Shown piece by piece: positions 1-8,676 of a stretch of DNA of 64,000 bases. The stretch lies in contig NZ_UGOD01000001.1 of NCBI RefSeq assembly GCF_900461525.1, positions 3,144,001 to 3,208,000 of the forward strand. Reading direction: 5' to 3'. A program made the position numbers and the translations under genes. Below the pieces are notes generated by a model that was not told where the DNA came from, searched no databases, and was given only the letters and a program-made list of their open reading frames with translations. Within the stretch, counting starts at the first letter, position 1, and each line of letters starts with the position of its first letter. Source of the stretch: Legionella busanensis. GTDB taxonomy: Bacteria; Pseudomonadota; Gammaproteobacteria; Legionellales; Legionellaceae.

Positions 1-624
1 AAGGATTTCACCAATTTTATAAGGCTGATTATTATGTAAAAAAATGGCTGCCGTTGCTGGAAAGCGCAGCATAACCTCCATTCTATCGGTCATTTGGGAA
101 AAATGATTAAATTGCGCATCGACTGCAAAACCTTGCTCTGCAAGGCGGATGGCTGGCGCTAACGTTCGTGATAAAGGTAGTCGGCCATAATGCTTTGCAA
201 TATAGGTAAGCGCCGCAGGCTCTCCAGGGATGGCAGCAGCTAAGCCCCCGTCAAGTGATAATCTTGGGACAATTTCACCCTTTTTATCAAGAAACATATT
301 TTCATGTGCCGCTAAGGGCGCCACTTCCCGACCATCAATTATAATATTCTTTTTAATTTTAGCATCATACAGTAGCCAGAAACCGCCGCCACCTAAACCA
401 GAATGATAAGGTTCGACTACTGCTAATGTAGCACTTACGGCAACTGCTGCATCAAATGCATTGCCCCCAGCGGCAAGAACTTCTAAGCCAGCATTGGTGG
501 CTAATGGGTGGGCGCTTGCTACAGCATAGCCTGGCGGATTTTCAAAAATCAAATCACTTGCTTGACTTAAATGAATACTACTTATCCCTATAGCAAAACA
601 TAGCAAAAATTGTGATTTATTCAT
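1..624 (-). CDS. ggt: Gamma-glutamyltransferase, N-terminal part (runs off the left edge)
   Basis: The reverse strand from the ATG at 624 stays open to the left edge (208 codons visible). It starts with a hydrophobic signal-like segment ([13 protein letters not shown]), then shows GGT hallmarks: [15 protein letters not shown] with [10 protein letters not shown], a glycine-rich [16 protein letters not shown] and [12 protein letters not shown]. The family is made as a periplasmic precursor that cleaves itself at a conserved Thr; that residue and the small subunit lie beyond the window. GGT transfers or hydrolyses the gamma-glutamyl group of glutathione, and in the periplasm supplies Glu and Cys-Gly. 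The start codon overlaps the TGA of coaD as ATGA, so translation is probably coupled. The pairing of ggt with coaD makes no obvious metabolic sense and may only reflect shared transcription. Confidence 0.9.
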   Translation of the reverse strand, partial: MNKSQFLLCFAIGISSIHLSQASDLIFENPPGYAVASAHPLATNAGLEVLAAGGNAFDAAVAVSATLAVVEPYHSGLGGGGFWLLYDAKIKKNIIIDGREVAPLAAHENMFLDKKGEIVPRLSLDGGLAAAIPGEPAALTYIAKHYGRLPLSRTLAPAIRLAEQGFAVDAQFNHFSQMTDRMEVMLRFPATAAIFLHNNQPYKIGEIL

Positions 625-1109
625 GTCCCTTTGCTTAATTTTTCATTGAAAGCTTTTACAACATTTGCTGGTACAAATTGCGAGACATCTCCTTTTAATC
701 TCGCTATCTCCCTTACTAAAGTTGAAGAAATAAACATTAAATCTTCGGAAGGTGTTAAAAATACAGTTTCAATATCTGCACTTAACTTTCGATTCATACC
801 AGCAAGCTGAAATTCATACTCAAAATCATTCACAGCTCTTAAGCCACGTAAAATGATATTTCCCTGTTGTTCTTTGACAAAATCAATTAATAGCGTATCA
901 AAGCCTAGTACTTTAACACCAGGAATTTCTTGGAGAGCCTGCTTAGTCAAATTAATGCGAGTCTCTATAGGAAAAAAAGGGTTTTTAGCATCATTACTTG
1001 CAACACCAACTATAATTTCTGGAAAAATTTGGGCCGCTCTTTTTATAATATCAATATGTCCATTAGTGATGGGATCAAAAGTTCCAGGATAGATAGCACG
1101 CTGTTTCAT
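621..1109 (-). CDS. coaD: Phosphopantetheine adenylyltransferase
   Basis: CoaD joins ATP and 4'-phosphopantetheine to make dephospho-CoA, the penultimate step of coenzyme A synthesis, in the cytosol. The 162-residue length is normal. Visible are the N-terminal [16 protein letters not shown] segment, carrying the (T/H)xGH nucleotidyltransferase motif, the substrate-binding [12 protein letters not shown] region and the ISSTLVRE motif near the C-terminus. The stop codon overlaps the ATG of ggt downstream. The upstream 126 bp to the MFS gene stop holds no gene. The window also carries panB and panC, earlier steps towards CoA, but 35 kb away, so they are not co-transcribed. Confidence 0.97.
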   Translation of the reverse strand: MKQRAIYPGTFDPITNGHIDIIKRAAQIFPEIIVGVASNDAKNPFFPIETRINLTKQALQEIPGVKVLGFDTLLIDFVKEQQGNIILRGLRAVNDFEYEFQLAGMNRKLSADIETVFLTPSEDLMFISSTLVREIARLKGDVSQFVPANVVKAFNEKLSKGT

Positions 1110-1235
1110 GAATTAAATTTTAAATATAAATAATATCAGTCTAACGTATTGTTTTGAAAAAGACTATTCTCATTAATACTGTTTATCAAAAAGGTAACTA
1201 CATTGTTTCAAAGAATGTTTATACTAAGGCCCACT

Positions 1236-2438
1236 TTAAGAATTCTTTTTATGAGGTATAAAACAAAGCAATAAATTTATTGCACTTAAGATTAAATATA
1301 CAGCTGCCATATCAATAGAAGAGTGGGCTCGTAAATTAGTAATTATAATATTGATAATAACGGCTCCTATTAGAATTAAAGAGCCTATTAGGGAGCCTGC
1401 TTTTCCAGCATATTCAGGCAAGGCCCCTACTGCACTTGCATAAAGATGAGGAAAACAAATACCTGCGGCAGTCATAACAAAAAAGACTGGGAGCATGATA
1501 GTATAAATAATAATATAATTTAGTAATTGTAAGCTAAATAAAATAATTGAAAAGATTAACATACATAACAAGCTAAGGCGTAAAAGGAAATTCTGTGAAT
1601 ATTTCTTTATAAGTAAGCTATTAATACTATTACCAACAAAAAAACCTAAACCAACTAGAATCGCAAAAGCACCATAAACAGAAGCAGAGTACCCTAAGCT
1701 TATCTCAATAATAAAAGGCGCCATTATGCTAAAGACTACAAACAGTGACCAGGTTAAAATCAGGCCCATAACAGAAATAATATAGGTGCGATGTGTTAAT
1801 ATAATTGAGTAACTTTTTAAAATGCTTCCTAAATCTAATTTTTTTGAAAGCACTCTAGGGTTAGTCTCAGGTAACTTAAAATAGAAAATAAGATAAATAA
1901 AAATCGATAATATAAACATGAAGAAAAAATTGGCTCGCCAATTAAAATAATCTTGAATGAGACCTCCTAGAACTGGCGCTGTAATAGGAATAAAGGAATA
2001 AATTAAACTGTAATAACTGCTTACTTTTGTTAACTCAGGGCCATCAAAGCAGTCGGCCATTAAAGCAGGGCCTGTTAAGGCGATACCTCCCACACCTAGT
2101 CCTTGCAGAATTCTGCCTAATATGAGTAGACTTATATTAGGAGTAAAGATACAAAATAAACTGCCTAAAAAAAATAGGGGCATAGAAAGTAAAAGAACAA
2201 TTCTTCTGCCAAAATAGTCCGATAATACACCACAAATTAATTGAGAAATTGAAAAGGCGAATAAGTAATAAACTATTGATAATTGTACTTGCGCTACAGA
2301 GGTATTTAAGTCACTTACCATAAAAGGCATGGAAGGCGTGTATTCGTCAATGGCTAGGGGAGGAATAATGTTAGTAAGAATAATAAGGGTTGTAAATAAA
2401 CTTGCCGATCCAAAGCGGGCCGCGTCTAGTTTATACAT
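1236..2438 (-). CDS. MFS drug-resistance transporter, Bcr/CflA type
   Basis: A 400-residue inner-membrane protein with about twelve hydrophobic segments, the usual Bcr/CflA length. After TM1 it has DEYTPSMPFM, like the DxYLPA(M/L)P signature of this drug:H+ antiporter family. Motif A appears as GVLSDYFGRRIVLL, and RILQGLGVGG lies in TM4, matching motif B. By family it should export drugs or metabolites using the proton gradient; the substrate cannot be read from sequence. The start at 2438 is preceded by AAGGAA at suitable spacing. It is divergent from lolB. Confidence 0.85.
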   Translation of the reverse strand: MYKLDAARFGSASLFTTLIILTNIIPPLAIDEYTPSMPFMVSDLNTSVAQVQLSIVYYLFAFSISQLICGVLSDYFGRRIVLLLSMPLFFLGSLFCIFTPNISLLILGRILQGLGVGGIALTGPALMADCFDGPELTKVSSYYSLIYSFIPITAPVLGGLIQDYFNWRANFFFMFILSIFIYLIFYFKLPETNPRVLSKKLDLGSILKSYSIILTHRTYIISVMGLILTWSLFVVFSIMAPFIIEISLGYSASVYGAFAILVGLGFFVGNSINSLLIKKYSQNFLLRLSLLCMLIFSIILFSLQLLNYIIIYTIMLPVFFVMTAAGICFPHLYASAVGALPEYAGKAGSLIGSLILIGAVIINIIITNLRAHSSIDMAAVYLILSAINLLLCFIPHKKNS

Positions 2439-2771
2439 ATTAAATTCCTTCTTATGCAGTACCTACCTAACATTAACAGTAATATAAATTATAGAAGAAT
2501 TATTTAAATTCATTTTCCTAAATTTAATTTATAAATTTAACTTTCTAACAATGAATGTTATTTTTTAAGCGCAATATTAGCAGAGCTTAGCTGTGAACCC
2601 TTTGCTTACCACCAATGGCAGCTATCCTAAAATTAGGCAAGAAGCAAAAGTTACTTCTAATTAAATTAGTGCAAAGTAAAAAAAATTAGTCTATTAATAT
2701 CAAATAAGTTTATTAAAAAATATTAGCTAAATGTGATCATTGATGGATTAATAAAGAATAAAGGAATAACT
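2439..2771. other. AT-rich divergent spacer
   Basis: This 333-bp spacer separates the MFS gene from lolB and must hold both promoters. No convincing ORF, repeat or RNA was seen. A GTG at 2733 is in frame with lolB, but the ATG at 2772 is the better start. Confidence 0.5.
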
Positions 2772-3545
2772 ATGAAATCACTTAAATATGCAAGTCTTCT
2801 TACATTATCTTTCTTAACAGCATGCGTTTCTACTAGACAACCTACTAATTTTGAATCAATGCCGCCTCAATATAATATGCCAGCTCCCCAAGAGGGGGGG
2901 ACCATTGTTAAAAATCCTAGGCAACAATCACAACTTAAATTAGATTCACAAAATACAAACGCTAATCTTGCGCAAACTAACAATAAGATTAGTGATAAAA
3001 ATTTAGCAAACAATAAATTAGTTGACGCTAATCTCAAAACAGATAAAAAACAAATAACTCAAGCTGCAAGAGGAACACCTTCCTCATGGAATCTATCTGG
3101 CGCTTTAGCTGTTCGAAGTGCAAGAAAGTCTGCTACAGCCTCCATTAATTGGTATCAACGGGGTGCTGGTAGCTATCAAATCCGTCTTTTTGGCCCACTT
3201 GGTAGCGGTACCATCATGATTGCTAAACAAGGGGGTACAATAGTTTTACAAGATGGAGCAAAAAGGGCAACCTCCTCAAACGCTGAGCAGCTATTATTAA
3301 AACAAACAGGCATTCGTTTACCTGTAAATAATTTATATTATTGGGTGCGCGGCTTGCCTGCTCCTGGCGCAGTTCAATCCGCTAAACGAGATGCAGGTAA
3401 TCGTTTAATAATGCTTCGTCAAGGCGGCTATACAATTCAATACTTAGGTTATCAAAGTGTTGGTAAAGCAGTACTGCCATCTCATATCCGTTTACAAGGC
3501 AATGGGGTTTTTATTAAGTTAGTGATTAATCGTTGGAGTATTTAG
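2772..3545 (+). CDS. lolB: Outer-membrane lipoprotein LolB
   Basis: LolB takes lipoproteins from periplasmic LolA and inserts them in the outer membrane. The start at 2772 is preferred over the in-frame GTG at 2733: AAGGA sits 6 nt before it and the resulting protein begins with a textbook lipoprotein signal ending in the lipobox LTAC, with the acylated Cys at residue 18. A low-complexity Asn/Gln/Lys-rich linker of about 80 residues follows. The LolB domain then begins at SSWNLSGALAVRSARKSATA and includes YQIRLFGPLGSG and LYYWVRGLPAP, typical of the family. At 257 residues it is longer than E. coli LolB because of the linker. In E. coli the next gene is ispE; here none is present before tRNA-Gln and prs. 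Confidence 0.88.
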   Translation: MKSLKYASLLTLSFLTACVSTRQPTNFESMPPQYNMPAPQEGGTIVKNPRQQSQLKLDSQNTNANLAQTNNKISDKNLANNKLVDANLKTDKKQITQAARGTPSSWNLSGALAVRSARKSATASINWYQRGAGSYQIRLFGPLGSGTIMIAKQGGTIVLQDGAKRATSSNAEQLLLKQTGIRLPVNNLYYWVRGLPAPGAVQSAKRDAGNRLIMLRQGGYTIQYLGYQSVGKAVLPSHIRLQGNGVFIKLVINRWSI

Positions 3546-3564
3546 TGATTTATTCATAATATAA

Positions 3565-3603
3565 ATTCTTAGCTACCGTGGTTAAACTACGGTAGCTAAG
3601 AAT
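3565..3603 (+). terminator. Probable lolB terminator hairpin
   Basis: Perfect 15-bp stem (arms 3565-3579 and 3589-3603, ATTCTTAGCTACCGT and its complement) with a 9-nt loop, 20 nt after the lolB stop. The downstream tract (AGATTTTAG) is only weakly U-rich, so it may act as a 3'-end stabiliser rather than a strict intrinsic terminator. Confidence 0.6.
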
Positions 3604-3697
3604 AGATTTTAGCATTTTCTAATCCATAAATATCAACGTTTACTGCTCAAATTTTTATGAATTTTATACATTTATACTAAACAGCTTAATTAAGGTG

Positions 3698-3738
3698 AAT
3701 TCGACATAAACTATATTTGCTATGGTTTATGTCGAATT
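3698..3738. repeat. 14-bp inverted repeat sharing TTATGTCGAA with the adjacent repeat
   Basis: Arms AATTCGACATAAAC (3698-3711) and its exact complement (3725-3738), with further partial pairing towards the loop. The TTATGTCGAA end also occurs in the composite repeat at 3753-3847, so the two may derive from the same mobile palindrome family. Confidence 0.6.
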
Positions 3739-3752
3739 TAGTTGTGTTTAAT

Positions 3753-3847
3753 CGTTATCCCGTATAACTGCTTCGCATTTTACGGGATAACGTTCGTTTA
3801 GCGACATAAAAGAATCTGCGACTCTTTTATGTCGAACTCACGTTAAT
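3753..3847 (+). repeat. Composite palindromic repeat, copy A (best preserved)
   Basis: Two hairpins in series: CGTTATCCCGTA / TACGGGATAACG around a loop containing GCTTCGCAT, then GACATAAAAGA / TCTTTTATGTC, ending AACTCACGTTA. Degenerate copies with the same order of parts lie at 5409-5514, 10737-10830 (inverted), 29052-29100 (inverted, partial) and 52303-52361 (partial). All five are intergenic. Confidence 0.7.
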
Positions 3848-3873
3848 TATTAAGTTATTTTCAAAACTTAGCG

Positions 3874-3902
3874 TTGACAATAAACTAATTTATCTGCAAA
3901 AT
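3874..3902 (+). promoter_or_regulatory. Candidate sigma-70 promoter for tRNA-Gln (and prs)
   Basis: A perfect -35 TTGACA at 3874-3879, a 17-nt spacer and CAAAAT (4 of 6 to TATAAT) at 3897-3902, about 60 nt before the mature tRNA 5' end. It is the only consensus -35 seen between lolB and the tRNA. Confidence 0.55.
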
Positions 3903-3963
3903 ACCCCCCGTATTGCAGCGTTTGGTGTAATATATTCACGGAAGAGATGGAATCTACAGCTTT

Positions 3964-4038
3964 TGGGGTGTAGCCAAGCGGTAAGGCACAGGGTTTTGAT
4001 CCCTGCATACCTAGGTTCGAATCCTAGCACCCCAGCCA
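3964..4038 (+). tRNA. tRNA-Gln (anticodon UUG)
   Basis: The sequence folds as a complete tRNA: acceptor TGGGGTG pairs with CACCCCA, the anticodon arm CAGGG-TTTTGAT-CCCTG exposes TTG (reads CAA/CAG), and the T arm is CTAGG-TTCGAAT-CCTAG. The discriminator G and CCA end are encoded. It precedes prs by 216 nt and probably shares its transcript. Confidence 0.97.
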
Positions 4039-4254
4039 CTTCTTGTTGAAGATCTAATTGTAAGAGTTTAGGTCTATTAACTTCAACAATGAAAAAGTAC
4101 AATTGAAGGCGCAACATGTCGGTTCAAGTAAACAGACGGCAGAAGATATCTGGAAAGGATGCGTTGCTCAATCGCTCAAATAATAATTATATCTTTTTGG
4201 CTGTCTTCTGCTATGTGTTTAAGTGACTGATTAACTGAATCAAAGGCTTCACAC

Positions 4255-5202
4255 ATGTCTACAATGATGATCTTTACTGGCAATGCTAATCCGGATCTTG
4301 CTTTCAAGATAGCAAACCATTTACAAGTGCCTCTTGGCCAAGCTTTAGTTGGCAAATTTAGTGATGGCGAGACCATGGTTGAAATATTAGAAAATGTTCG
4401 CGGCAAAGATGTTTTTGTCGTGCAATCAACCTGTGCTCCCGCCAATGATAATTTAATGGAATTATTGACGATGTCAGACGCCTTAAGGCGTTCCTCAGCT
4501 GGTAGAATAACAGCAGTAGTTCCCTATTTTGGCTATGCTCGACAAGATAGAAGAGTTCGTTCAGCACGTGTACCAATTACGGCGAAAGTTGTTGCTGATA
4601 TGATGGCTTCCGTTGGTATATGTAGAGTTTTGACGGTTGATTTACATGCAGATCAAATTCAAGGCTTTTTTTATATGCCTGTTGATAATGTTTACTCTAC
4701 TCCTATCTTACTTGAAGATGTTAAGCAGCAAAATTTGTCTCAACTCATGGTGGTTTCACCTGACGTAGGGGGCGTTGTACGAGCCCGAGCAATGGCAAAA
4801 CGTTTAAATGATGCAGAGCTTTCGATTATTGATAAAAGACGCACTGGCCCTAACAAATCTGAAGTTATGCATATTATTGGCGAGCCAGCAGGCAGAAATT
4901 GCCTTATTATTGATGATATTGTTGATACTGCAGGAACTTTATGCTCTGCTGCACAGCAGCTTAAACGTCATGGCGCTATGAGTGTCCGAGCTTATATTAC
5001 CCATCCTGTTCTTTCTGGACCAGCTTTAAACAACATTATTCACTCTGAACTTGATGAAGTTGTTGTTACAGATACCATTCCTTTATCGGATCAAGCAAAA
5101 CAATGTCGCAAAATTCGCGTGGTTAGCTTAGCAGAAATGTTAGCTCAGGCAATCAAGCGGGTAAATGTTGAAGAATCTGTAAGTTCTATGTTTGCTGAAT
5201 AA
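4255..5202 (+). CDS. prs: Ribose-phosphate pyrophosphokinase
   Basis: PRPP synthetase transfers pyrophosphate from ATP to ribose-5-phosphate, feeding purine, pyrimidine, NAD, His and Trp synthesis in the cytosol. The 315-residue length matches the bacterial class I enzyme. Seen are the N-terminal [14 protein letters not shown], the ATP-binding [13 protein letters not shown], the catalytic flexible-loop region DKRRTGPN after [16 protein letters not shown], and the PRPP-binding loop [13 protein letters not shown]. The ATG at 4255 has AAAGG about 8 nt upstream. It is followed by a hairpin terminator. Confidence 0.97.
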   Translation: MSTMMIFTGNANPDLAFKIANHLQVPLGQALVGKFSDGETMVEILENVRGKDVFVVQSTCAPANDNLMELLTMSDALRRSSAGRITAVVPYFGYARQDRRVRSARVPITAKVVADMMASVGICRVLTVDLHADQIQGFFYMPVDNVYSTPILLEDVKQQNLSQLMVVSPDVGGVVRARAMAKRLNDAELSIIDKRRTGPNKSEVMHIIGEPAGRNCLIIDDIVDTAGTLCSAAQQLKRHGAMSVRAYITHPVLSGPALNNIIHSELDEVVVTDTIPLSDQAKQCRKIRVVSLAEMLAQAIKRVNVEESVSSMFAE

Positions 5203-5226
5203 ACTTTCTTTAGTACTAAATTTTTT

Positions 5227-5254
5227 AATTTACTCGCTTATTGGCGGGTAAATT
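5227..5254 (+). terminator. prs terminator hairpin
   Basis: 11-bp stem AATTTACTCGC / GCGGGTAAATT (one G-T pair) with a 6-nt loop, 25 nt past the prs stop, followed by an AT-rich tract. A second small hairpin with TTTT follows near 5326-5338 (GCATCA / TGATGC). Confidence 0.6.
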
Positions 5255-5408
5255 AATTTATCCTTACTGCAGACAATAGATCATACCTCTTTAAGAATGC
5301 TCATAATTTCGTCAATAGCATCAGCTATTGATGCTTTTAAATAAAATCTTTATTTACTTAAGCAAATACTCTTTATTGTATAAAGATGACATTTAACGAT
5401 CTAAACAT

Positions 5409-5514
5409 TATGGGTATAACCCTTTATATGCAGCCATTTATTTTATAGGATAACGTTCATTTAACGACAAAAGAGCCTTCTTCTCTTTTAGGTTGAACGA
5501 ACGTTACATAAGAA
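5409..5514 (+). repeat. Composite palindromic repeat, copy B (degenerate)
   Basis: Same order of parts as copy A at 3753: a decayed GGGTATAACCC...TTATAGGATAACG unit, then TTCATTTAACGACAAAAGAG and CTCTTTTAGGTTGAACG. It fills most of the 416-bp gap between prs and fis (5203-5618), which contains no gene. Confidence 0.5.
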
Positions 5515-5618
5515 GTAAAGATTATAAGTATTGAATTTAACGATATAAAATAAATTGGGCAAGGAGCGAAGTTGACTATTAACTAACAACACTCCTGCAA
5601 TGTGAACAGAGCAAAAAA

Positions 5619-5906
5619 TTAATCACGCGTTCCAACGTATTTATCATCAAAATAACGTCGTAGTTTGGTTCTTAAGGTACCACGACTTATGCCAAGCATA
5701 ACAGCTGCACGAGATTGATTGTATTTACAATGCTCCATAACAGCGCGAAATAATGGGGTTTCAATCTCTTCTAAAACAAACTGATAAAGATCAACAGGAT
5801 CAGTTCCCTTCAGCTCGGCGAAATATTTCTGCACAGACTGAGTTACACTAGCTGCTAACGATGATGATGCAGTATTATCTCCGACTTCATTACTGATTGT
5901 TGTCAT
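5619..5906 (-). CDS. fis: Fis-family nucleoid protein / transcription regulator
   Basis: Fis is a small dimeric DNA-bending protein that organises the nucleoid and regulates growth-phase genes. The C-terminal half carries the Fis-type helix-turn-helix: FRAVMEHCKYNQSRAAVMLG then ISRGTLRTKLRRYF, almost identical in plan to E. coli Fis. The start at 5906 (MTTISNE, 95 residues) is preferred to the upstream in-frame start at 5963, because AAGGAGG lies about 11 nt before it and the length fits the family (98 in E. coli). In E. coli fis follows dusB; here it stands alone. Legionella carries several Fis paralogues that control virulence genes, so which one this is cannot be said. Confidence 0.93.
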   Translation of the reverse strand: MTTISNEVGDNTASSSLAASVTQSVQKYFAELKGTDPVDLYQFVLEEIETPLFRAVMEHCKYNQSRAAVMLGISRGTLRTKLRRYFDDKYVGTRD

Positions 5907-6046
5907 TCTTATTAACTCCTCCTTAAAATGCAGCATCTTATCGAATTGGACAATTCCTGACAAGTAAAAGGCCTATATTTGTTTAAAATCAATGAATTCA
6001 AATAACAAGTCAGTTTGGCCAATTCCAATAAGGCTGGTGTTATAAT

Positions 6047-7594
6047 TTAAAATTTAAGCATTGCAGAATTAAATGGCTTACCATTTACCTGTAGCTGTCC
6101 CTGCTGTAAAGCTACTTCTATAACATAATAATTTCCATTTACAATCAACACACCTGATTGAATTAACGAGGCTATTTGATTATTCGTCATGGCAGCTGAT
6201 TGTTGACCTATATCAACCTGCGGTGCAGTCTGAGAAGTTGAAGTAGTTTGCTGAATAGATTGATTTGTAGCCGTTGTTGTCTGCAGTTGTGTATCATTAG
6301 TTGCTGACTGTTGCTGTTCTGTCGTTACATTTGTAGTTTGAGAATTGGTATTTTGCTGAGTTGCTGCATTTTGCTGAGCAACTAGTTTTTGACGATTTGC
6401 TTCAGTTAGAACCCTTCTAACTATTTCCGCTGGGACTTTTAATCTGCCTTTTCCTTGAACCCTCTGCATTAGCTCTAAAGGATTATTATGTTCACCTTGC
6501 GGTAAAGAAATTTGTGCATTTCCTTCTATAGTACCTTCAGGTACAACAAAATTTAACTCTGAAATTTCAAACTCTGCTCCGCGGCTTAATAACTTTGGTA
6601 TTTCAGGTAAAATAGCAAAAACAGCTTGTTGTTTTTCTAAATCAGTAGAACTTTGCTGAATATGTTTAGCTTGCTGATTGATTCGTCCTAATGCATTAGC
6701 ATCAAGATTACGGATGGCCATTTCTAAGTTACCTGGGCCAAACTTTTTACCATTAGCAACAATCTTATCAATAGATGATTTGAAATGTGAACTAAATAAG
6801 CCGTCTTCAATATCACTGCTGGAATGCATATCAAAATCATTGAATTCAAATAAACGTTGCCCTTTGTCATTAACAATGAAAGAAGGCAAAGTAAGGCTGG
6901 CAGTACCTAAATAAATACCCACTTCAGTATTATGTAGATTATATTCACTAGTAACTTCACTTAAAACAGCAGCTTTATCACCTTTTTTAACCTGCATGCC
7001 ATTAACATTAAAATCACCGTTAATTTTATCGGCATTAGAAGTAACATTAACCGTACCATTCATCCCCATCCAATCGAATTCCATTTGATCTTGACGAGTA
7101 ATTAGTTTAAAGCTAGGGACAGCCATTTCAATCTGACTATTATTTAAATATGTCACAAATAAGCTTAAGTTTAATTTGGGCTGTGTAGATCCATCCATAA
7201 AGTAGTTATTAAACTGCTGCTGATACTCCACAGGTAATAAAATATCTGTACTGCCATAACCCATACCAAATTTCACTGTCTTGTTAGCGATAATAATAGG
7301 CCCATGATAAATTTTTAAAGGCATATTGAGGGTAAGGTTTTGTGCAGGAAGGGTTTGAACTTGGCCATTAGTATCTTTCACTTGCCGCTCGGGGACTGTA
7401 ATCCGCCAATTTAAAAGGGCATTTGAAGTAAACCACCCACGATGATATTTTACAATTTGAGCATTAACCCCATTAGTTCTATTAATAGTTGCAATATTAC
7501 GCTTTATTGTTCTCTCAGTAACAGCGCCCATAGCATAATAGCCTCCAAGGACTAGTATCGCTAGAACAACCACTAATACTACTAATTTTCTCAT
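6047..7594 (-). CDS. DUF945 (YdgA/YihF-like) envelope protein
   Basis: A 515-residue protein anchored by one N-terminal hydrophobic segment (residues 3-24) and otherwise periplasmic. The body matches the DUF945 family in plan: NGVNAQIVKYHRGWFTSNAL near the N-terminus, then alternating beta-rich segments (LFVTYLNNSQIEMAVPSFKL, FDMHSSSDIEDGLFSSHFKS). About residues 410-470 form a Gln/Thr/Asn-rich low-complexity linker before a short conserved C-terminal piece. The biochemical role of the family is unclear. GGAG lies before the start at 7594. It is followed by fis in the same direction, 140 bp away. Confidence 0.78.
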   Translation of the reverse strand: MRKLVVLVVVLAILVLGGYYAMGAVTERTIKRNIATINRTNGVNAQIVKYHRGWFTSNALLNWRITVPERQVKDTNGQVQTLPAQNLTLNMPLKIYHGPIIIANKTVKFGMGYGSTDILLPVEYQQQFNNYFMDGSTQPKLNLSLFVTYLNNSQIEMAVPSFKLITRQDQMEFDWMGMNGTVNVTSNADKINGDFNVNGMQVKKGDKAAVLSEVTSEYNLHNTEVGIYLGTASLTLPSFIVNDKGQRLFEFNDFDMHSSSDIEDGLFSSHFKSSIDKIVANGKKFGPGNLEMAIRNLDANALGRINQQAKHIQQSSTDLEKQQAVFAILPEIPKLLSRGAEFEISELNFVVPEGTIEGNAQISLPQGEHNNPLELMQRVQGKGRLKVPAEIVRRVLTEANRQKLVAQQNAATQQNTNSQTTNVTTEQQQSATNDTQLQTTTATNQSIQQTTSTSQTAPQVDIGQQSAAMTNNQIASLIQSGVLIVNGNYYVIEVALQQGQLQVNGKPFNSAMLKF

Positions 7595-8037
7595 TATTAT
7601 CTCCGGGTTGAATTCTTACTTTTAGCAGTTTATCTAAATGAGTGTAACAAGAAATATCATGCCAATTAAAGTACGAGTTATTATTACTTTAAAACCCACT
7701 AATTATTTTTATAACTTACTTAATAAGCGATTGTAATTGTTAAACTTACCAAGTTTATTATAATTTAGGCAAGCTATAAAATAAGAATATTTTATAAGTT
7801 CTAATAAAACTTATTGGTAAACTACCAAATAAATAAAATAGTTTAACTGCTATAGATAATTTCATTGAATAAGGTTATGTCTATTAAATACTATTATCAA
7901 TTAGCGATTTTATATTAGGGATAGTAGCCTGGTTAAAATTAAGAAATTTAAATATATTATCTAATTTTTGTTATATTTTTATATTAGATTATATTAATTT
8001 TAAAGCGCAGGAAAGGAAAACAGCTATTTAAGTTTCT
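7595..8037. other. AT-rich spacer, nothing recognised
   Basis: 443 bp of strongly AT-rich sequence between two minus-strand genes. No ORF with coding character, no perfect hairpin above 8 bp and no repeat shared with the other spacers were seen. Confidence 0.5.
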
Positions 8038-8472
8038 TTATTTTAAATTAAGCATCATATCTTTATGCGGTATGCCTGCATCCATGTACTCCTGACCATA
8101 AACTGTAAAGCCAAGCTTTTCATAAAATAAAATGGCATGGCTTTGAGAACCTAATTTAGCAATAGTAATATTTTTATCTTGCTTAAGATCAGCAATAATA
8201 AATTGCATAAGGTGTTTGCCTAACCCTTGGCCTTGGTAGTTTGGTAAAATTGCAACTCGCTCAATTTTGGCAATATTATGCAAATAGCGAACTCTCGCCA
8301 CGCCGGCTGGAATTTGGTTTATAGTTAAGAGGTAATGAGTACTTTCCTTATCTTTTCCATCAACCTCCTCATTCAGAGGAACTTTTTGGCCTTCAATAAA
8401 TACTTTTTTACGAATGGCTAAGCATTCTTTTAACTCAGTTGGCGAATTGACTTTCTGAATAGAAATAGACAT
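8038..8472 (-). CDS. GNAT-family N-acetyltransferase (YjcF-like)
   Basis: A 144-residue single-domain acetyltransferase. The acetyl-CoA-binding core is AKIERVAILPNYQGQGLGKH, the GNAT motif A with Q/RxxGxG/A, and motif B follows as the IAKLGSQSHAILFYEKLGF segment. The N-terminal ECLAIRKKVFIEGQKVP and EEVDGKD place it near the YjcF/ElaA-like group of small acetyltransferases with unknown substrates. It has its own transcription unit between long spacers. No strong ribosome-binding site is seen before 8472. Confidence 0.85.
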   Translation of the reverse strand: MSISIQKVNSPTELKECLAIRKKVFIEGQKVPLNEEVDGKDKESTHYLLTINQIPAGVARVRYLHNIAKIERVAILPNYQGQGLGKHLMQFIIADLKQDKNITIAKLGSQSHAILFYEKLGFTVYGQEYMDAGIPHKDMMLNLK

Positions 8473-8676
8473 AAGTTTTTTTAAGTATGATAAAATTAAT
8501 TAATGATTATAGATAATAATTATCCTAAATGACTAGGTGTCCTTATAATCCTTTTCTCTATACGAAAAAAGTAACTGCTCATAACATGTTAGTACAAGCT
8601 ATGTTTCTATAGGAATCGGACCTATTTCAATTGAAGGTATAAGTTACCGCCTACTTAATTAATTATAGAATTAATT

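Larger units (their letters stand above)
3546..3873. other. Repeat-rich spacer between lolB and tRNA-Gln
   Basis: No gene is visible. The spacer is filled by three palindromic units: a 15-bp hairpin at 3565-3603, a 14-bp hairpin at 3698-3738, and a composite palindromic repeat at 3753-3847 that recurs elsewhere in the window. In E. coli ispE lies between lolB and prs, so this stretch may mark where gene order was rearranged. Confidence 0.6.

Noticed and set aside
3890-4117. 75-codon minus-strand ORF across tRNA-Gln
   Set aside because: It runs through the tRNA gene; its HPKSC/CLTAW-like text is the complement of the tRNA. This is a usual artefact.
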